A program made the position numbers and the translations under genes. From an uncultured Limnohabitans sp. (GTDB lineage: Bacteria > Pseudomonadota > Gammaproteobacteria > Burkholderiales > Burkholderiaceae_C), in NCBI RefSeq assembly GCF_937889215.1, contig NZ_CALBEX010000005.1, positions 1 to 13,347 on the forward strand: a stretch of 13,347 nt of DNA, written 5' to 3'. Each line of letters begins with the position of its first letter. The stretch's first letter is position 1. The notes under the pieces are model-generated. The model saw only the letters and a list, made by a program, of their open reading frames with translations. It made no database searches and was not told the DNA's origin. This document shows positions 6,168 through 13,139 of the stretch, in pieces.

Positions 6168-8393
6168 ATGTCTCACCACGATCACGACCCCGTCTTCAAC
6201 ACCTCCAACAACCCCCATTTTCAAGACGTTCTGGCCCAGTCGCTGCAAAACCCGGCACGCCGTGGTTTGTTGCGCGGTGGCTTGGGCCTGGCGGGCATGG
6301 CCATGCTGCCCGGTTGCGCCACACTGACTTCGGGCATGGCTGCTGCGCCCAACGCACTGGGTTTCCCCTCGGTTGAAAAAAGCCTGCTAGACAACGTCAT
6401 GCTGCCCCCGGGCTACCAATACAGCGTTTTGCACGCCACCGGCGACGCACTCGATTCGGCCTTGGCCGCTTATTCCAACAAAGGTTTGGAGTCTGACGAC
6501 TGGTCACGCCGTGTTGGCGATCACCACGACGGCATGGACATTTATTACATCGATGCCAACGGCCGTTACTCCGAAAAAGACACCGGCCGTGCCGTGCTGT
6601 GCGTGAACCACGAGAGTTCGGCCGACGCTCACTTCATGCACCCCAATGGCCAGACCTCCAATCGGGTCAGTGGCAAGAAGTTCTCGCAGTTTGGCGACTG
6701 GGATTTGGGCGTTCGCCCCGAGTTGGAAGTCCTCAAAGAAATCAACCACCACGGCGTCTCGGTGGTCGAAATTGTCAAAACCCCACAGGGCTGGCGTGTC
6801 AAGCAAGACTCTCCCCTGAACCGCCGCATCACCGCGCAAACACCCGTGCGCATCAGCGGCCCACGCGCCCACATTGAGGCGATTCGCAGTTTCATGGTCA
6901 CCCGCTGGGACACGGCAGGGGCCATGGCCCGAGGCACACTGAACAATTGCGGCCACGGCAAAACCCCTTGGGGCACTTATTTGGGTTGTGAAGAAAACTG
7001 GGCTTATTACTTTCAGACCACGGCCGCTGGTGCGGCCTTGCCTGCCAAAGAAGTGGCTTCGCGCAAGCGTTATGGTGTGGCCTCTGCCGCACCAGCGGCC
7101 GGTGCTAAAAAAGCCGCCAGCCAAGGCTGGCACACCGTATCGTCTTCTGACGACCGTTTCGCCCGCTGGAACTTGGCAGCCACCGGTGCCAATGCCGAAA
7201 AAGACTTCCGTCACGAAGCCAACACGTTTGGTTTCAATGTGGAAATCGATCCGCTGGCCCCCAACGCCACACCCGCCAAACGGACGGCCATGGGCCGTTT
7301 TGCGCACGAGGCTGCTGTTTGCGGCATCCCCAAAGCGGGCGAGCCCTTGGCGTTTTACATGGGCTGCGATTCACGCAACGAATACATCTACAAATATGTA
7401 TCGACCGCCGTGTGGGACCCGCGCGATGTCGGTGGCGGCCTCGTGGTTGGTGACAAATACCTGAGCGAAGGCAAGCTGTATGTGGCCCGTTTTGATGCCA
7501 CAGGCCGTGGTGAGTGGCTGGAGTTGACCATTGCCGATCCCCGAATCGCCAACCACGGCGCTTACAAGTTTGCCAACCAGGCCGATGTGTACGTGAATGC
7601 CCGCTTTGCTGCCGATGCTTTGGGTGCCACCAAGATGGACCGCCCTGAGTGGGGCGCCGTCAACCACCGCAATGGCGAAATCTACTTTGCGTTGACCAAT
7701 AACAGCGCGGCCAACCGCACGCCCAGCAAAACCGACCCGGCCAACCCCCGCGCGTACATGGATCTGGACGGCAAAAAAGGCATGGGCAACCCCAATGGCC
7801 ACATCATCCGTTTCAAAGAGGCGGACAACAAGTCAACGGCCAAAGCCTTTGCCTGGGACATTTTCTTGTTTGGCGCTGAAGAGGATGCGGGCGACGCCAA
7901 CTTGTCTGGCCTGACTGCTAAAAACGCCTTCTCATCGCCTGACGGCATGTGGTTCAGCAAGGCCACCGGCATTTGCTGGATTCAGACCGACGACGGCGCC
8001 ATCACCGACGAAACCAACTGCATGATGCTGGCCGCCATTCCTGGCCAAGTGGGCGACGGCAGCAAAGTCACCGTCAAAAACAAAATGGTGGTCGGTGGTG
8101 TTGAGCAAACCGGGACCCAAGAGACCTTCATGGGCGCGGCTTTGGGTGAGGCCAAGCTGCGGCGTTTCCTGGTGGCCCCTTCAGGGTCCGAAGTGACGGG
8201 CATCACCGAAACGCCAGACGGGCGCACCCTGTTTGTCAACATCCAGCACCCTGGTGAATTGTCCAAGCCCTTGGCTTCGGGCAGCGCGCCGCAGAGCATG
8301 TGGCCAGGCAATGCCGGTTATGGCCCGCAAGGCCGCCCACGCTCGGCCACGATCGTGATCACGCGCAAAGACGGCGGTGTGATCGGTCTGTAA
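6168..8393 (+). CDS. phoX: PhoX-family alkaline phosphatase (DUF839), Tat-exported
   Basis: 741-residue periplasmic or surface phosphatase that frees phosphate from organic esters; PhoX enzymes use Ca and Fe. The N-terminus has a Tat-like signal, RRGLLRGGLGLAGMAML (31-47), after a long hydrophilic leader. LPGC at 47-50 could be a weak lipobox. Family landmarks in order: PPGYQYSVLHATGD (~80-93), VLCVNHESS (143-151), NCGHGKTPWGTYLGCEENW (260-278), GRFAHEAAVC (376-385), YMGCDSRNEYIYKYVS (397-412), then a late DGMWFS and a C-terminal EVTGITETPDGRTLFVNIQHPGE. AGGAG at 6158-6162, five bases before the ATG, sets the start. It is divergent from the arsenic operon and preceded by a Pho-box-like site. 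Full length, no lesion. Codon use matches the neighbours. Confidence 0.95.
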   Translation: MSHHDHDPVFNTSNNPHFQDVLAQSLQNPARRGLLRGGLGLAGMAMLPGCATLTSGMAAAPNALGFPSVEKSLLDNVMLPPGYQYSVLHATGDALDSALAAYSNKGLESDDWSRRVGDHHDGMDIYYIDANGRYSEKDTGRAVLCVNHESSADAHFMHPNGQTSNRVSGKKFSQFGDWDLGVRPELEVLKEINHHGVSVVEIVKTPQGWRVKQDSPLNRRITAQTPVRISGPRAHIEAIRSFMVTRWDTAGAMARGTLNNCGHGKTPWGTYLGCEENWAYYFQTTAAGAALPAKEVASRKRYGVASAAPAAGAKKAASQGWHTVSSSDDRFARWNLAATGANAEKDFRHEANTFGFNVEIDPLAPNATPAKRTAMGRFAHEAAVCGIPKAGEPLAFYMGCDSRNEYIYKYVSTAVWDPRDVGGGLVVGDKYLSEGKLYVARFDATGRGEWLELTIADPRIANHGAYKFANQADVYVNARFAADALGATKMDRPEWGAVNHRNGEIYFALTNNSAANRTPSKTDPANPRAYMDLDGKKGMGNPNGHIIRFKEADNKSTAKAFAWDIFLFGAEEDAGDANLSGLTAKNAFSSPDGMWFSKATGICWIQTDDGAITDETNCMMLAAIPGQVGDGSKVTVKNKMVVGGVEQTGTQETFMGAALGEAKLRRFLVAPSGSEVTGITETPDGRTLFVNIQHPGELSKPLASGSAPQSMWPGNAGYGPQGRPRSATIVITRKDGGVIGL

Positions 8394-8399
8394 ACCGCG

Positions 8400-8460
8400 C
8401 AGGCCAAATGTTCAAACAGCCGGGTGATGGCTTCGGCATACCCGGCGAACATTTGGCCTG
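8400..8460. repeat. Large compound hairpin after phoX (14-bp perfect outer stem)
   Basis: CAGGCCAAATGTTC (8400-8413) and GAACATTTGGCCTG (8447-8460) are perfectly complementary over 14 bp. Inside, GCCGGGT (8419-8425) pairs with ACCCGGC (8440-8446), and a loop ATG/CAT pair can extend it. The only irregularity is a bulge of five bases (8414-8418) on one side. It begins 7 bases after the phoX stop and lies between convergent genes. No T-run follows, so it may be a bidirectional 3'-end stabiliser, a REP/MITE-like unit or a Rho-independent terminator of unusual form. Confidence 0.75.
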
Positions 8461-8475
8461 TTTGGCCTGTTTGGC
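8452..8475 (+). repeat. Short tandem repeat of TTTGGCCTG
   Basis: TTTGGCCTG occurs at 8452-8460 and 8461-8469, with a third partial unit TTTGGC at 8470-8475. The first copy is the end of the 14-bp hairpin arm, so the repeat has grown from, or overlaps, that element by slippage. Confidence 0.7.
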
Positions 8476-8519
8476 TTATTCGGCTTCTCTATTTGGGCCA
8501 GCAGTCATGTATGTTGTTT

Positions 8520-8555
8520 GTCCATCAAGAACATGATGGACTTGATTGTTTTGTT
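8520..8555. terminator. Probable terminator between phoX and the ParA gene
   Basis: GTCCATCA (8520-8527), loop AGAACA and TGATGGAC (8534-8541) form a perfect 8-bp stem. On the plus strand it is followed by the T-rich TTGATTGTTTTGTT (8542-8555), fitting termination of phoX transcription; on the minus strand it could help end the ParA transcript. Confidence 0.55.
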
Positions 8556-8575
8556 GCAAGCTGGGGCTGCAGGCA

Positions 8576-9205
8576 TCAGGACATGGCCAAGGTCAGCATG
8601 GCCTGCTCTACATCCTGAGAAGCCTTTTTGAGGTGGGGGTTGCTGGACTCGCTGCCAGCCCGGCCCACATCCAGGTCGGCCTGAAAGCCGTCCCGCTCTG
8701 GCCATACGGCGTTGAGCATGTCAAAACCGGCATCGCCGATGGTGGCTTCAGCTTCTTCGAGCAAGCGCTGCGAACGGCCTGTTTTGGACAGGACAATGAC
8801 GATTTTGTTGGCAACAGCACGGGTTTTGGACAGCTTGCGTGCCAGGGCCAATGTGGGACGAAGGTCGTCCATGGAGGTGCCCGTGGGCAAGAACACGATG
8901 TCACTTTCGCGGCTGACATCTTCGGTCAACTCATCGGCCAATCCTCGGGTGTCCACCACGACCAGATCGTAGCCCACCACGTCCTTGCGCAATTTTTTAA
9001 GGCTCTTGAATGCGCGGGCTTCAATCTCTGGCTCGATGCCGTTGCGCATCCTCAGAGCGCCCCACTCCACGCAGGTGAGTTGCTCCAGATCGAAGTCACC
9101 GATCAGCACCTTGTGCTGCGCACGGGCCGCAGCCACGGCCAACACGCGGGCCAAGGTGCTTTTACCAACACCGCCCTTTTGTCCCACAAATGAAGCAATT
9201 CGCAT
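8576..9205 (-). CDS. Orphan ParA/MinD-family ATPase
   Basis: 209-residue P-loop ATPase of the SIMIBI class. Deviant Walker A QKGGVGKST (9-17, signature lysines K10 and K15) is followed by LIGDFDLEQ (34-42), where most ParA proteins have DxDPQ. Walker B is YDLVVVDTRG (79-88) and a later segment reads DIVFLPTGTSMDDL (102-115). Such proteins position plasmids, chromosomes or large protein assemblies at the nucleoid or membrane. No ParB, parS-like repeats or MinC/E partner lies in the window, so the cargo is unknown. The length suits short ParA-like proteins lacking the N-terminal helix-turn-helix domain. AGGAG seven bases upstream fixes the ATG at 9205. It converges with phoX and diverges from the glycosyltransferase gene. 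Confidence 0.85.
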   Translation of the reverse strand: MRIASFVGQKGGVGKSTLARVLAVAAARAQHKVLIGDFDLEQLTCVEWGALRMRNGIEPEIEARAFKSLKKLRKDVVGYDLVVVDTRGLADELTEDVSRESDIVFLPTGTSMDDLRPTLALARKLSKTRAVANKIVIVLSKTGRSQRLLEEAEATIGDAGFDMLNAVWPERDGFQADLDVGRAGSESSNPHLKKASQDVEQAMLTLAMS

Positions 9206-9218
9206 GGTTCAACTCCTG

Positions 9219-9230
9219 ATTTTTAAAAAT
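9219..9230. repeat. AT-rich 12-bp palindrome before the ParA gene
   Basis: ATTTTTAAAAAT is a perfect palindrome starting 14 bases upstream of the ParA start, overlapping a possible minus-strand -10; TTGGGA lies about 18 bases further up as a weak -35. It may be no more than the promoter's AT-rich core. ATTCATGAAT at 9293-9302 is a second short palindrome in this 199-bp divergent region. Confidence 0.35.
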
Positions 9231-9362
9231 GCCACACATGATCAAATCCCAAGAGGCAGATTGTGAATGCCGTGCACCCATCCTGTGTAAATATTCATGA
9301 ATCGACTGGGGTGATAAAAATTCAAACGCGAGCGCATGCCCATTTGAAAACAGGGGCTGACA

Positions 9363-9404
9363 CGGTCACGCCCATGTCATTCGCATCGGTCAAGCTCATG
9401 TCAG
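9363..9404 (+). promoter_or_regulatory. Two tandem Pho-box-like sites directly before the glycosyltransferase start
   Basis: CGGTCAC-gccc-ATGTCAT (9363-9380) and CGGTCAA-gctc-ATGTCAG (9387-9404) each have the 7-4-7 plan of a PhoB box. The four GTCA cores start at 9365, 9376, 9389 and 9400 (steps 11, 13, 11), and the pair repeats with a 24-bp period. Eleven-bp direct repeats are the binding pattern of PhoB and related OmpR-type regulators. The second site touches the ATG at 9405, so a promoter placed in the usual way from it would start inside the gene. The first site may be the functional one, or the array may block rather than activate. Confidence 0.4.
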
Positions 9405-10522
9405 ATGAAATACCTTGTTCAGCTCATTTACTTCAATGCCGGTGGTGGTCACAGGTCAGCTGCACTGGCCTTGCAGGAAGTCATTGCTCAAAAGCACCCG
9501 GATTGGTCGGTGTCATTGGTCAATCTCTTTGGGGTCATTGACTCGGACCGTTACTACCAAAAACTGACCGGCTTTGCCCCCGAGGATTTGTACAACTTGA
9601 GGCTAAAAAAGGCTGGACCCGTGGCTTGGCCACTGAGCTCAAAATCTTTCAGACCATGATCAGGCTGACCCTGCCCAAGCTCAAAAAGAAGGTCCGGTCA
9701 TTTTGGGGTCTCAACCCACCAGATTTGGTGGTCTCTCTGGTGCCCAATTTCAACAAAGTCATGCACGAGGCGCTTCGAGACGAATTGCCGGGTGTGCCTT
9801 ATGTCACGGTCCTGACCGACATGGCCGACTACCCGCCCCACTTCTGGATGGAGCCTCGGCAAGGCCAGTACATCATTTGTGGCACAGCGTTTGCGGCCTC
9901 TCAAGCGGCCACGCTGGGTTATGACCAACGTTCTATCTTCACCACATCGGGCATGATTTTGCGCCCTGATTTTTACCGCAGGCAGTCGGTGAACAAAACG
10001 GTCCAGCTTGAAGAAATGGGTCTGGACCCCAACGTCCTCACTGGCTTGATCCTGTTTGGCGGACATGGGTCATCTGAAATGCTGCAAATTGCCAAGGCAC
10101 TGCCTGACCGACAGCTGATTTTTATGGCGGGCCACAACACCGCGTTGGCCAAAAAAATGGCAACGCAATCGGCCTCTGCAAAGCACCATGTCATGGGTTT
10201 TGTCAAAGACATCCACCTCGTCATGCATGTCTGCGATTATTTTGTGGGCAAGCCAGGCCCGGGCAGCTTGAGTGAGGCGGTGCACATGGGTTTGCCTGTC
10301 ATCACGTTTCGCAACGGCTCCACCATGCCTCAAGAACGGTACAACACGGTTTGGCTGGAAGGGAACCAACTGGGCAAGGTGATTGAATCGGTCAGTGAAT
10401 TGCCAGGTGCTTTGGAGGCGCTGTTGAGCGAACTTCCCCTCTACCATGGCCATGTCCAACAAATGAACAACCAAGCGGTGTTTGAAGTGGTCGATGCTTT
10501 GGGGGCGATCAAGGCTGGTTGA
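9405..10522 (+). CDS. Monogalactosyldiacylglycerol-synthase-like glycosyltransferase, two frames joined by a -1 shift
   Basis: GT28-type enzyme expected to move a hexose from a UDP-sugar to diacylglycerol, giving a phosphate-free membrane lipid. The N-terminal acceptor domain opens with LIYFNAGGGHRSAALALQ (8-25), like the GGGHR motif of plant MGD1, and continues NPPDLVVSLVPNFNKV. The C-terminal donor domain has LFGGHGSSEML, MGFVKDIHLVMHVCDYFVGKPGPG and SLSEAVHMGLPVI. The first frame (9405-9659, 84 aa) runs to a stop. The second is homologous from about GWTRGLATELK on. A -1 shift at 9605-9611 joins them into 372 residues, about the family length. The ATG at 9405 is the only usual start after an in-frame stop at 9345; no Shine-Dalgarno. 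The exact sugar and lipid are not predictable here. Confidence 0.82.
9605..9633 (+). other. Candidate programmed -1 frameshift site (A_AAA_AAG plus hairpin)
   Basis: In the starting frame the codons are CTA AAA AAG, so 9605-9611 reads A_AAA_AAG, the heptamer used in E. coli dnaX. A -1 slip makes the next codons GGC TGG ACC, which is exactly the frame of the rest of the enzyme. Nine bases later GTGGC (9621-9625), TTG and GCCAC (9629-9633) form a 5-bp hairpin, at a typical spacer. A GAGGA lies 18 bases upstream, further than the dnaX stimulator. A missing A in a 7-A run would look the same. Confidence 0.45.
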
Positions 10523-10572
10523 GCTGAGCGTCTTTGTGGCTGTGAATACCCAGCGCCAATCCATAAACACGA

Positions 10573-10584
10573 GCCAGGCCTGGC
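10573..10584. repeat. 12-bp palindrome GCCAGGCCTGGC between convergent genes
   Basis: Perfect GC-rich palindrome in the 123-bp gap between the glycosyltransferase and lipoprotein stop codons. It lacks a loop-sized centre and a T-run, so a terminator role is weak. Nothing else is evident in this gap. Confidence 0.4.
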
Positions 10585-10645
10585 ACACGAGCACGGGTGA
10601 CGAGCGCTACACCGCCTACCTGCTGACTCGAACTGGCCCCGGCAT

Positions 10646-11725
10646 TCAGTTCGCTGGTGCCAGCGTGAGCTCGAAAGCGTAGGTCGTTGGCAAGGTACTG
10701 TTTTTTTGGAAGTTGAAGGTCATGGGACCTTCACCGCGCCCCTGTGGTCCCGTGTTCGCCAAGACATTGCGATTCAAGTCACTGAGACTGATCTGACCCC
10801 ATGCCAGCATGCGCGAAGTGTCCGTGCCCGCATCAAAAACAGTGCTGCGCTGCAAGGCATAAGAAGCAAAATCGTCAGAGGCATAGTGCACCAACTTGAT
10901 GGACATCAGCCATTGGCCCTTGAGCACATCCCATCGTACATGGTCAGCATCACCACGCATCACCACGCCATGAATCAGATAGGTTTGCAAACCAGACGCC
11001 ATAACACTGGGAAGCAAGGGGCTGCCAGATGCTTCGTGGGCCAACAGGCTTGGGCTTTGCAAATCAACGGCTCGGGTCTCGGATGGGTTGCCTGCGACAT
11101 CTACTTGTCTGAACCAAACTTGGTCGAGGCCACGGCCTAAAACCCCCAAAGCGGAGCCGCTGCCCACATGCCAGGGGGCTTGACCAGTTATTGAGTATTC
11201 CCAACGGGCACCCGGCTCAAGGCCCGACATCAGCAAACGGGTGGTGATGCCTTCCTGTTGCGGGGTGATGGACAAGGCCACCGGGGCCAGGGTATCGAGC
11301 ACACAACGGACTCTCACGATCTCTGAAGTGTTGCCTGCGTCATCGCGGGCGCGCACCCAGATCATCTTGGCCCCGTCGTTCTTGACTTCAAAAGTACTCC
11401 CTTGGCCGCGTGTCCAGGTTGCGCCCTGATCGAATGAAAATTCCCAATCGATGTCGGCACTGTCCACATCCCACAAACCATTGCGGGTGACGCCGTCGCT
11501 CAAGTTCAGCCCTGTGTCATTGAAAGACAAAACAGGGGCTGGGAGTTTGACTGCCAATGCTTTTGGCGCTGGATTTGGATTTGACGTTGGCGTTGGCTGA
11601 GACAAATCCACTGGGCCCCAATTTATGCGTGCAGGCGCAGGGCCTGAGCTCACGCACGACACTGAAACAAAAGCAGCAGCGAGCGCCATGACTAGCTGTA
11701 AATTTGTCAGACAGCGCAACAACAT
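10646..11725 (-). CDS. Lipoprotein with Ig-like repeats, function unknown
   Basis: 359 residues from the ATG at 11725. Signal peptide MLLRCLTNLQLVMALAAAFV precedes a lipobox-like SVSC (Cys24), so the mature protein should be lipid-anchored. A Pro/Asn/Thr-rich linker (PTPTSNPNPAPK) leads to two domains of bacterial Ig-like type. The first has DWEFSFDQGATWTRGQGSTFEV and MIWVRARDDAGNTSE; the second has WEYSITGQAPWHVGSGSA and VWFRQVDVAGNPSETR. The C-terminal ~130 residues (YLIHGVVMRGDADHVRWDVL, TYAFELTLAP) are not recognised and may be a further beta-rich domain. A GTG nine codons upstream (11752) is an alternative start but overlaps a -10-like TTTATA; neither start has a clear Shine-Dalgarno. 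TTGACA further upstream is a possible -35. Likely a surface or periplasmic binding protein. Confidence 0.72.
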   Translation of the reverse strand: MLLRCLTNLQLVMALAAAFVSVSCVSSGPAPARINWGPVDLSQPTPTSNPNPAPKALAVKLPAPVLSFNDTGLNLSDGVTRNGLWDVDSADIDWEFSFDQGATWTRGQGSTFEVKNDGAKMIWVRARDDAGNTSEIVRVRCVLDTLAPVALSITPQQEGITTRLLMSGLEPGARWEYSITGQAPWHVGSGSALGVLGRGLDQVWFRQVDVAGNPSETRAVDLQSPSLLAHEASGSPLLPSVMASGLQTYLIHGVVMRGDADHVRWDVLKGQWLMSIKLVHYASDDFASYALQRSTVFDAGTDTSRMLAWGQISLSDLNRNVLANTGPQGRGEGPMTFNFQKNSTLPTTYAFELTLAPAN

Positions 11726-11783
11726 GGCAATTTTCGTGGGAAATATAAACACGATTTAACGAGATTCGTCTGTCAATTTCTTG

Positions 11784-11800
11784 AATAAACAAGGTTTATT
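11784..11800. repeat. AT-rich inverted repeat AATAAAC-aag-GTTTATT
   Basis: Perfect 7-bp arms with a 3-base loop, about 60 bases upstream of the lipoprotein start and upstream of its possible -35 TTGACA. It may be an operator or a weak hairpin. The rest of 11726-11852 is AT-rich with no gene. Confidence 0.35.
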
Positions 11801-11852
11801 TATGCAAAAATTTACTCAGATCCATAGGGGTAAAAGGATGGAAAAAATCGTG

Positions 11853-11872
11853 AGACACCCCGCGGGGTGTCT
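11853..11872 (-). terminator. Strong intrinsic terminator after the phoD-like remnant
   Basis: AGACACCCCGCGGGGTGTCT is a perfect 20-bp palindrome (8-bp stem with a 4-base loop). On the minus strand it is followed within five bases by a run of six T. It stands 29 bases after the stop codon of the phoD-like fragment, so it is the original terminator of that gene and now also follows the transposase gene. Confidence 0.8.
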
Positions 11873-11901
11873 TGAATCGCAACCACTTGCCAATGGGGCG
11901 A

Positions 11902-12061
11902 TCAGCCAGCCATGGTTTGCGTGTGTCCTAGGTTGCTGGCATATTTGCGATTGCTGATTGTGTCCACAAAGAACCATTCGCCCTTGGCTTCGGATGCTGT
12001 AAAACTCATTTTCAAGTAACCTCGTTTCGAGGCATCCATCCAATTGAGATCATCCACTACG
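11902..12061 (-). pseudogene. phoD: 3' remnant of a PhoD-like alkaline phosphatase gene cut by the IS
   Basis: From the IS edge leftwards the minus strand encodes about 51 residues, VDDLNWMDASKRGYLKMSFT then ASEAKGEWFFVDTISNRKY and ASNLGHTQTMAG, ending TGA at 11902-11904. The pattern RGYLxMSFTxxxAxxEWxFVDTIxxRxY matches the C-terminal strand-pair of PhoD-family phosphatases as I know it. No start codon and no catalytic part remain. The other side of the IS does not continue the gene in this frame (stops TAA and TAG appear at once) and encodes a different protein on the other strand. The fragment keeps its own terminator. The family call is from a short segment, so moderate. It implies the host, or its ancestor, had both PhoX and PhoD. 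Confidence 0.6.
12056..12061. other. Left insertion target of the IS (ACTACG)
   Basis: The six bases next to the left IS end read ACTACG. IS481 of Bordetella duplicates NCTAGN targets. In the same register the right flank is GCTAGT, so the CTA core is shared but only 3 of 6 bases agree. The CTA here supplies the TAG stop of the transposase. Confidence 0.4.
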
Positions 12062-13037
12062 TGTCGCATCCCGGATGATCGTAAGGGCGTTTTACAAACA
12101 AATGCGGATGAGAAGCGTACCAGTCTTTCATGGCCCTCATCGGGGTTTTGCTCTTGAGCGCCGACTGGGGTAATTGATGGTTGTACAAGGCCACGTAACG
12201 CATGAGCGTTTGCTCCAAATCCTCGCCACTGGTGAATCGATGCGTTTTGAGCACATCGGCAATGCGCCCATTAAAGCGTTCGACCATGCCATTGGTTCGG
12301 GGCGTGCGTGGCTTGGTCAGGCGGTGCTCAATGCTCAGGGCTTGGCACAGTTGGTCAAACTCATGGTTGCCCGTGGCCTGGCGCTCACGGCTTGCAAACA
12401 ACCTGTCGGTGAACTCTTTGCCGTTGTCAGTCAGAATTTTCTGCATCTTGATCGGACAAGCCTTGTGCAAGGCGTTCAGAAACGAGCGAGCGGCAGCGGC
12501 CGTCTTGTGACTCTTGATCTGAACAAACACCCAGCGCGTGGCGCGGTCAATGGCCACAAACAGATAGCGCCTGCTGGTCTCGTCGGGCATCTGGGGCAGG
12601 TATTTGACATCGATGTGGATGAACCCCGGCTCGTAGCTTTTGAAGGCTTTGTGAGGCTCAGTGGGCTCTTTGGGCTCTTTGGGCTTGAGCGCATTGAGGT
12701 TGCCAACGCCGTGGCGACGCAAGCAACGATCAAGACCCGAGCGCGTGGCTTGCGGGCAAAGAAACTCGCGGGTGACGGCCAACAAATCATCCAGGGGCAA
12801 AAGCAGCGTCTTTCTGAGTTCGACCACGATCTGTTCTTGAGCGGGTGTGAGCGTGGTTTGAAGCCGCTGCGGGGTGTGGGACGCGTCATGGAAGTTGTCT
12901 CGGCCCTTCCATTTGTAGACGGTGCCTTCACTCACACCGTAACGCAACGCCAAAGTTGCAGCGGTGTCCGAGCTGGCCGCCATCTCCGCTCGAATGGCGG
13001 GCGTCGTTCGTGCGTTTTTATGCAAGGCAATCATCAT
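12057..13037 (-). CDS. IS481-family DDE transposase
   Basis: 326 residues. The N-terminal helix-turn-helix region (LHKNARTTPAIRAEMAASSD then TLALRYGVSEGTVYKWKGRD) precedes an rve-type catalytic core. The acidic residues are Asp143 in HIDVKYLP, Asp204 in LTDNGKEFTD and Glu253 in GMVERFNGR. The Asp-Glu spacing of 48 is longer than the classic 35, as in this IS481 subgroup with the RERQATGNHEFDQL insert. GGGAG seven bases upstream supports the ATG at 13037 (a second ATG follows directly); an open frame extends 12 codons further without homology. The last codons, HPGCDT, are encoded by the terminal inverted repeat and its edge, and the TAG stop at 12057-12059 is in flanking target DNA. It appears intact and potentially active. 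Confidence 0.93.
   Translation of the reverse strand: MMIALHKNARTTPAIRAEMAASSDTAATLALRYGVSEGTVYKWKGRDNFHDASHTPQRLQTTLTPAQEQIVVELRKTLLLPLDDLLAVTREFLCPQATRSGLDRCLRRHGVGNLNALKPKEPKEPTEPHKAFKSYEPGFIHIDVKYLPQMPDETSRRYLFVAIDRATRWVFVQIKSHKTAAAARSFLNALHKACPIKMQKILTDNGKEFTDRLFASRERQATGNHEFDQLCQALSIEHRLTKPRTPRTNGMVERFNGRIADVLKTHRFTSGEDLEQTLMRYVALYNHQLPQSALKSKTPMRAMKDWYASHPHLFVKRPYDHPGCDT
12062..12081 (+). repeat. Left terminal inverted repeat of the IS
   Basis: TGTCGCATCCCGGATGATCG matches the reverse complement of the right end at 19 of 20 positions (the difference is the 19th base). Confidence 0.92.
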
Positions 13038-13139
13038 GACAAGGCTCCCGGGTGGACTGCTGTGGTGACGCAAAGATTGTCTATCAATTGGCGCATGACC
13101 TCTCTTGCCATGAACAGGGGATGCCGTTTTGAGTCAATG

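Noticed and set aside
8452..8475. Possible CRISPR-like array
   Set aside because: The units are 9 bp and adjacent with no spacers, and no cas genes are present.
8576..9205. Plasmid or chromosome partition locus (parABS)
   Set aside because: No ParB gene and no repeated parS-like palindromes nearby. The window otherwise carries chromosomal housekeeping and stress genes.
9263..9541. Small plus-strand open frame overlapping the start of the glycosyltransferase
   Set aside because: No recognisable motif. It overlaps the GGGHR-coding region in another frame, and the upstream part looks like control DNA.
11816..12043. 75-codon minus-strand open frame in the IS flank
   Set aside because: It overlaps the phoD-like remnant in a different frame and runs through the terminator palindrome; the remnant frame has the recognisable protein pattern.
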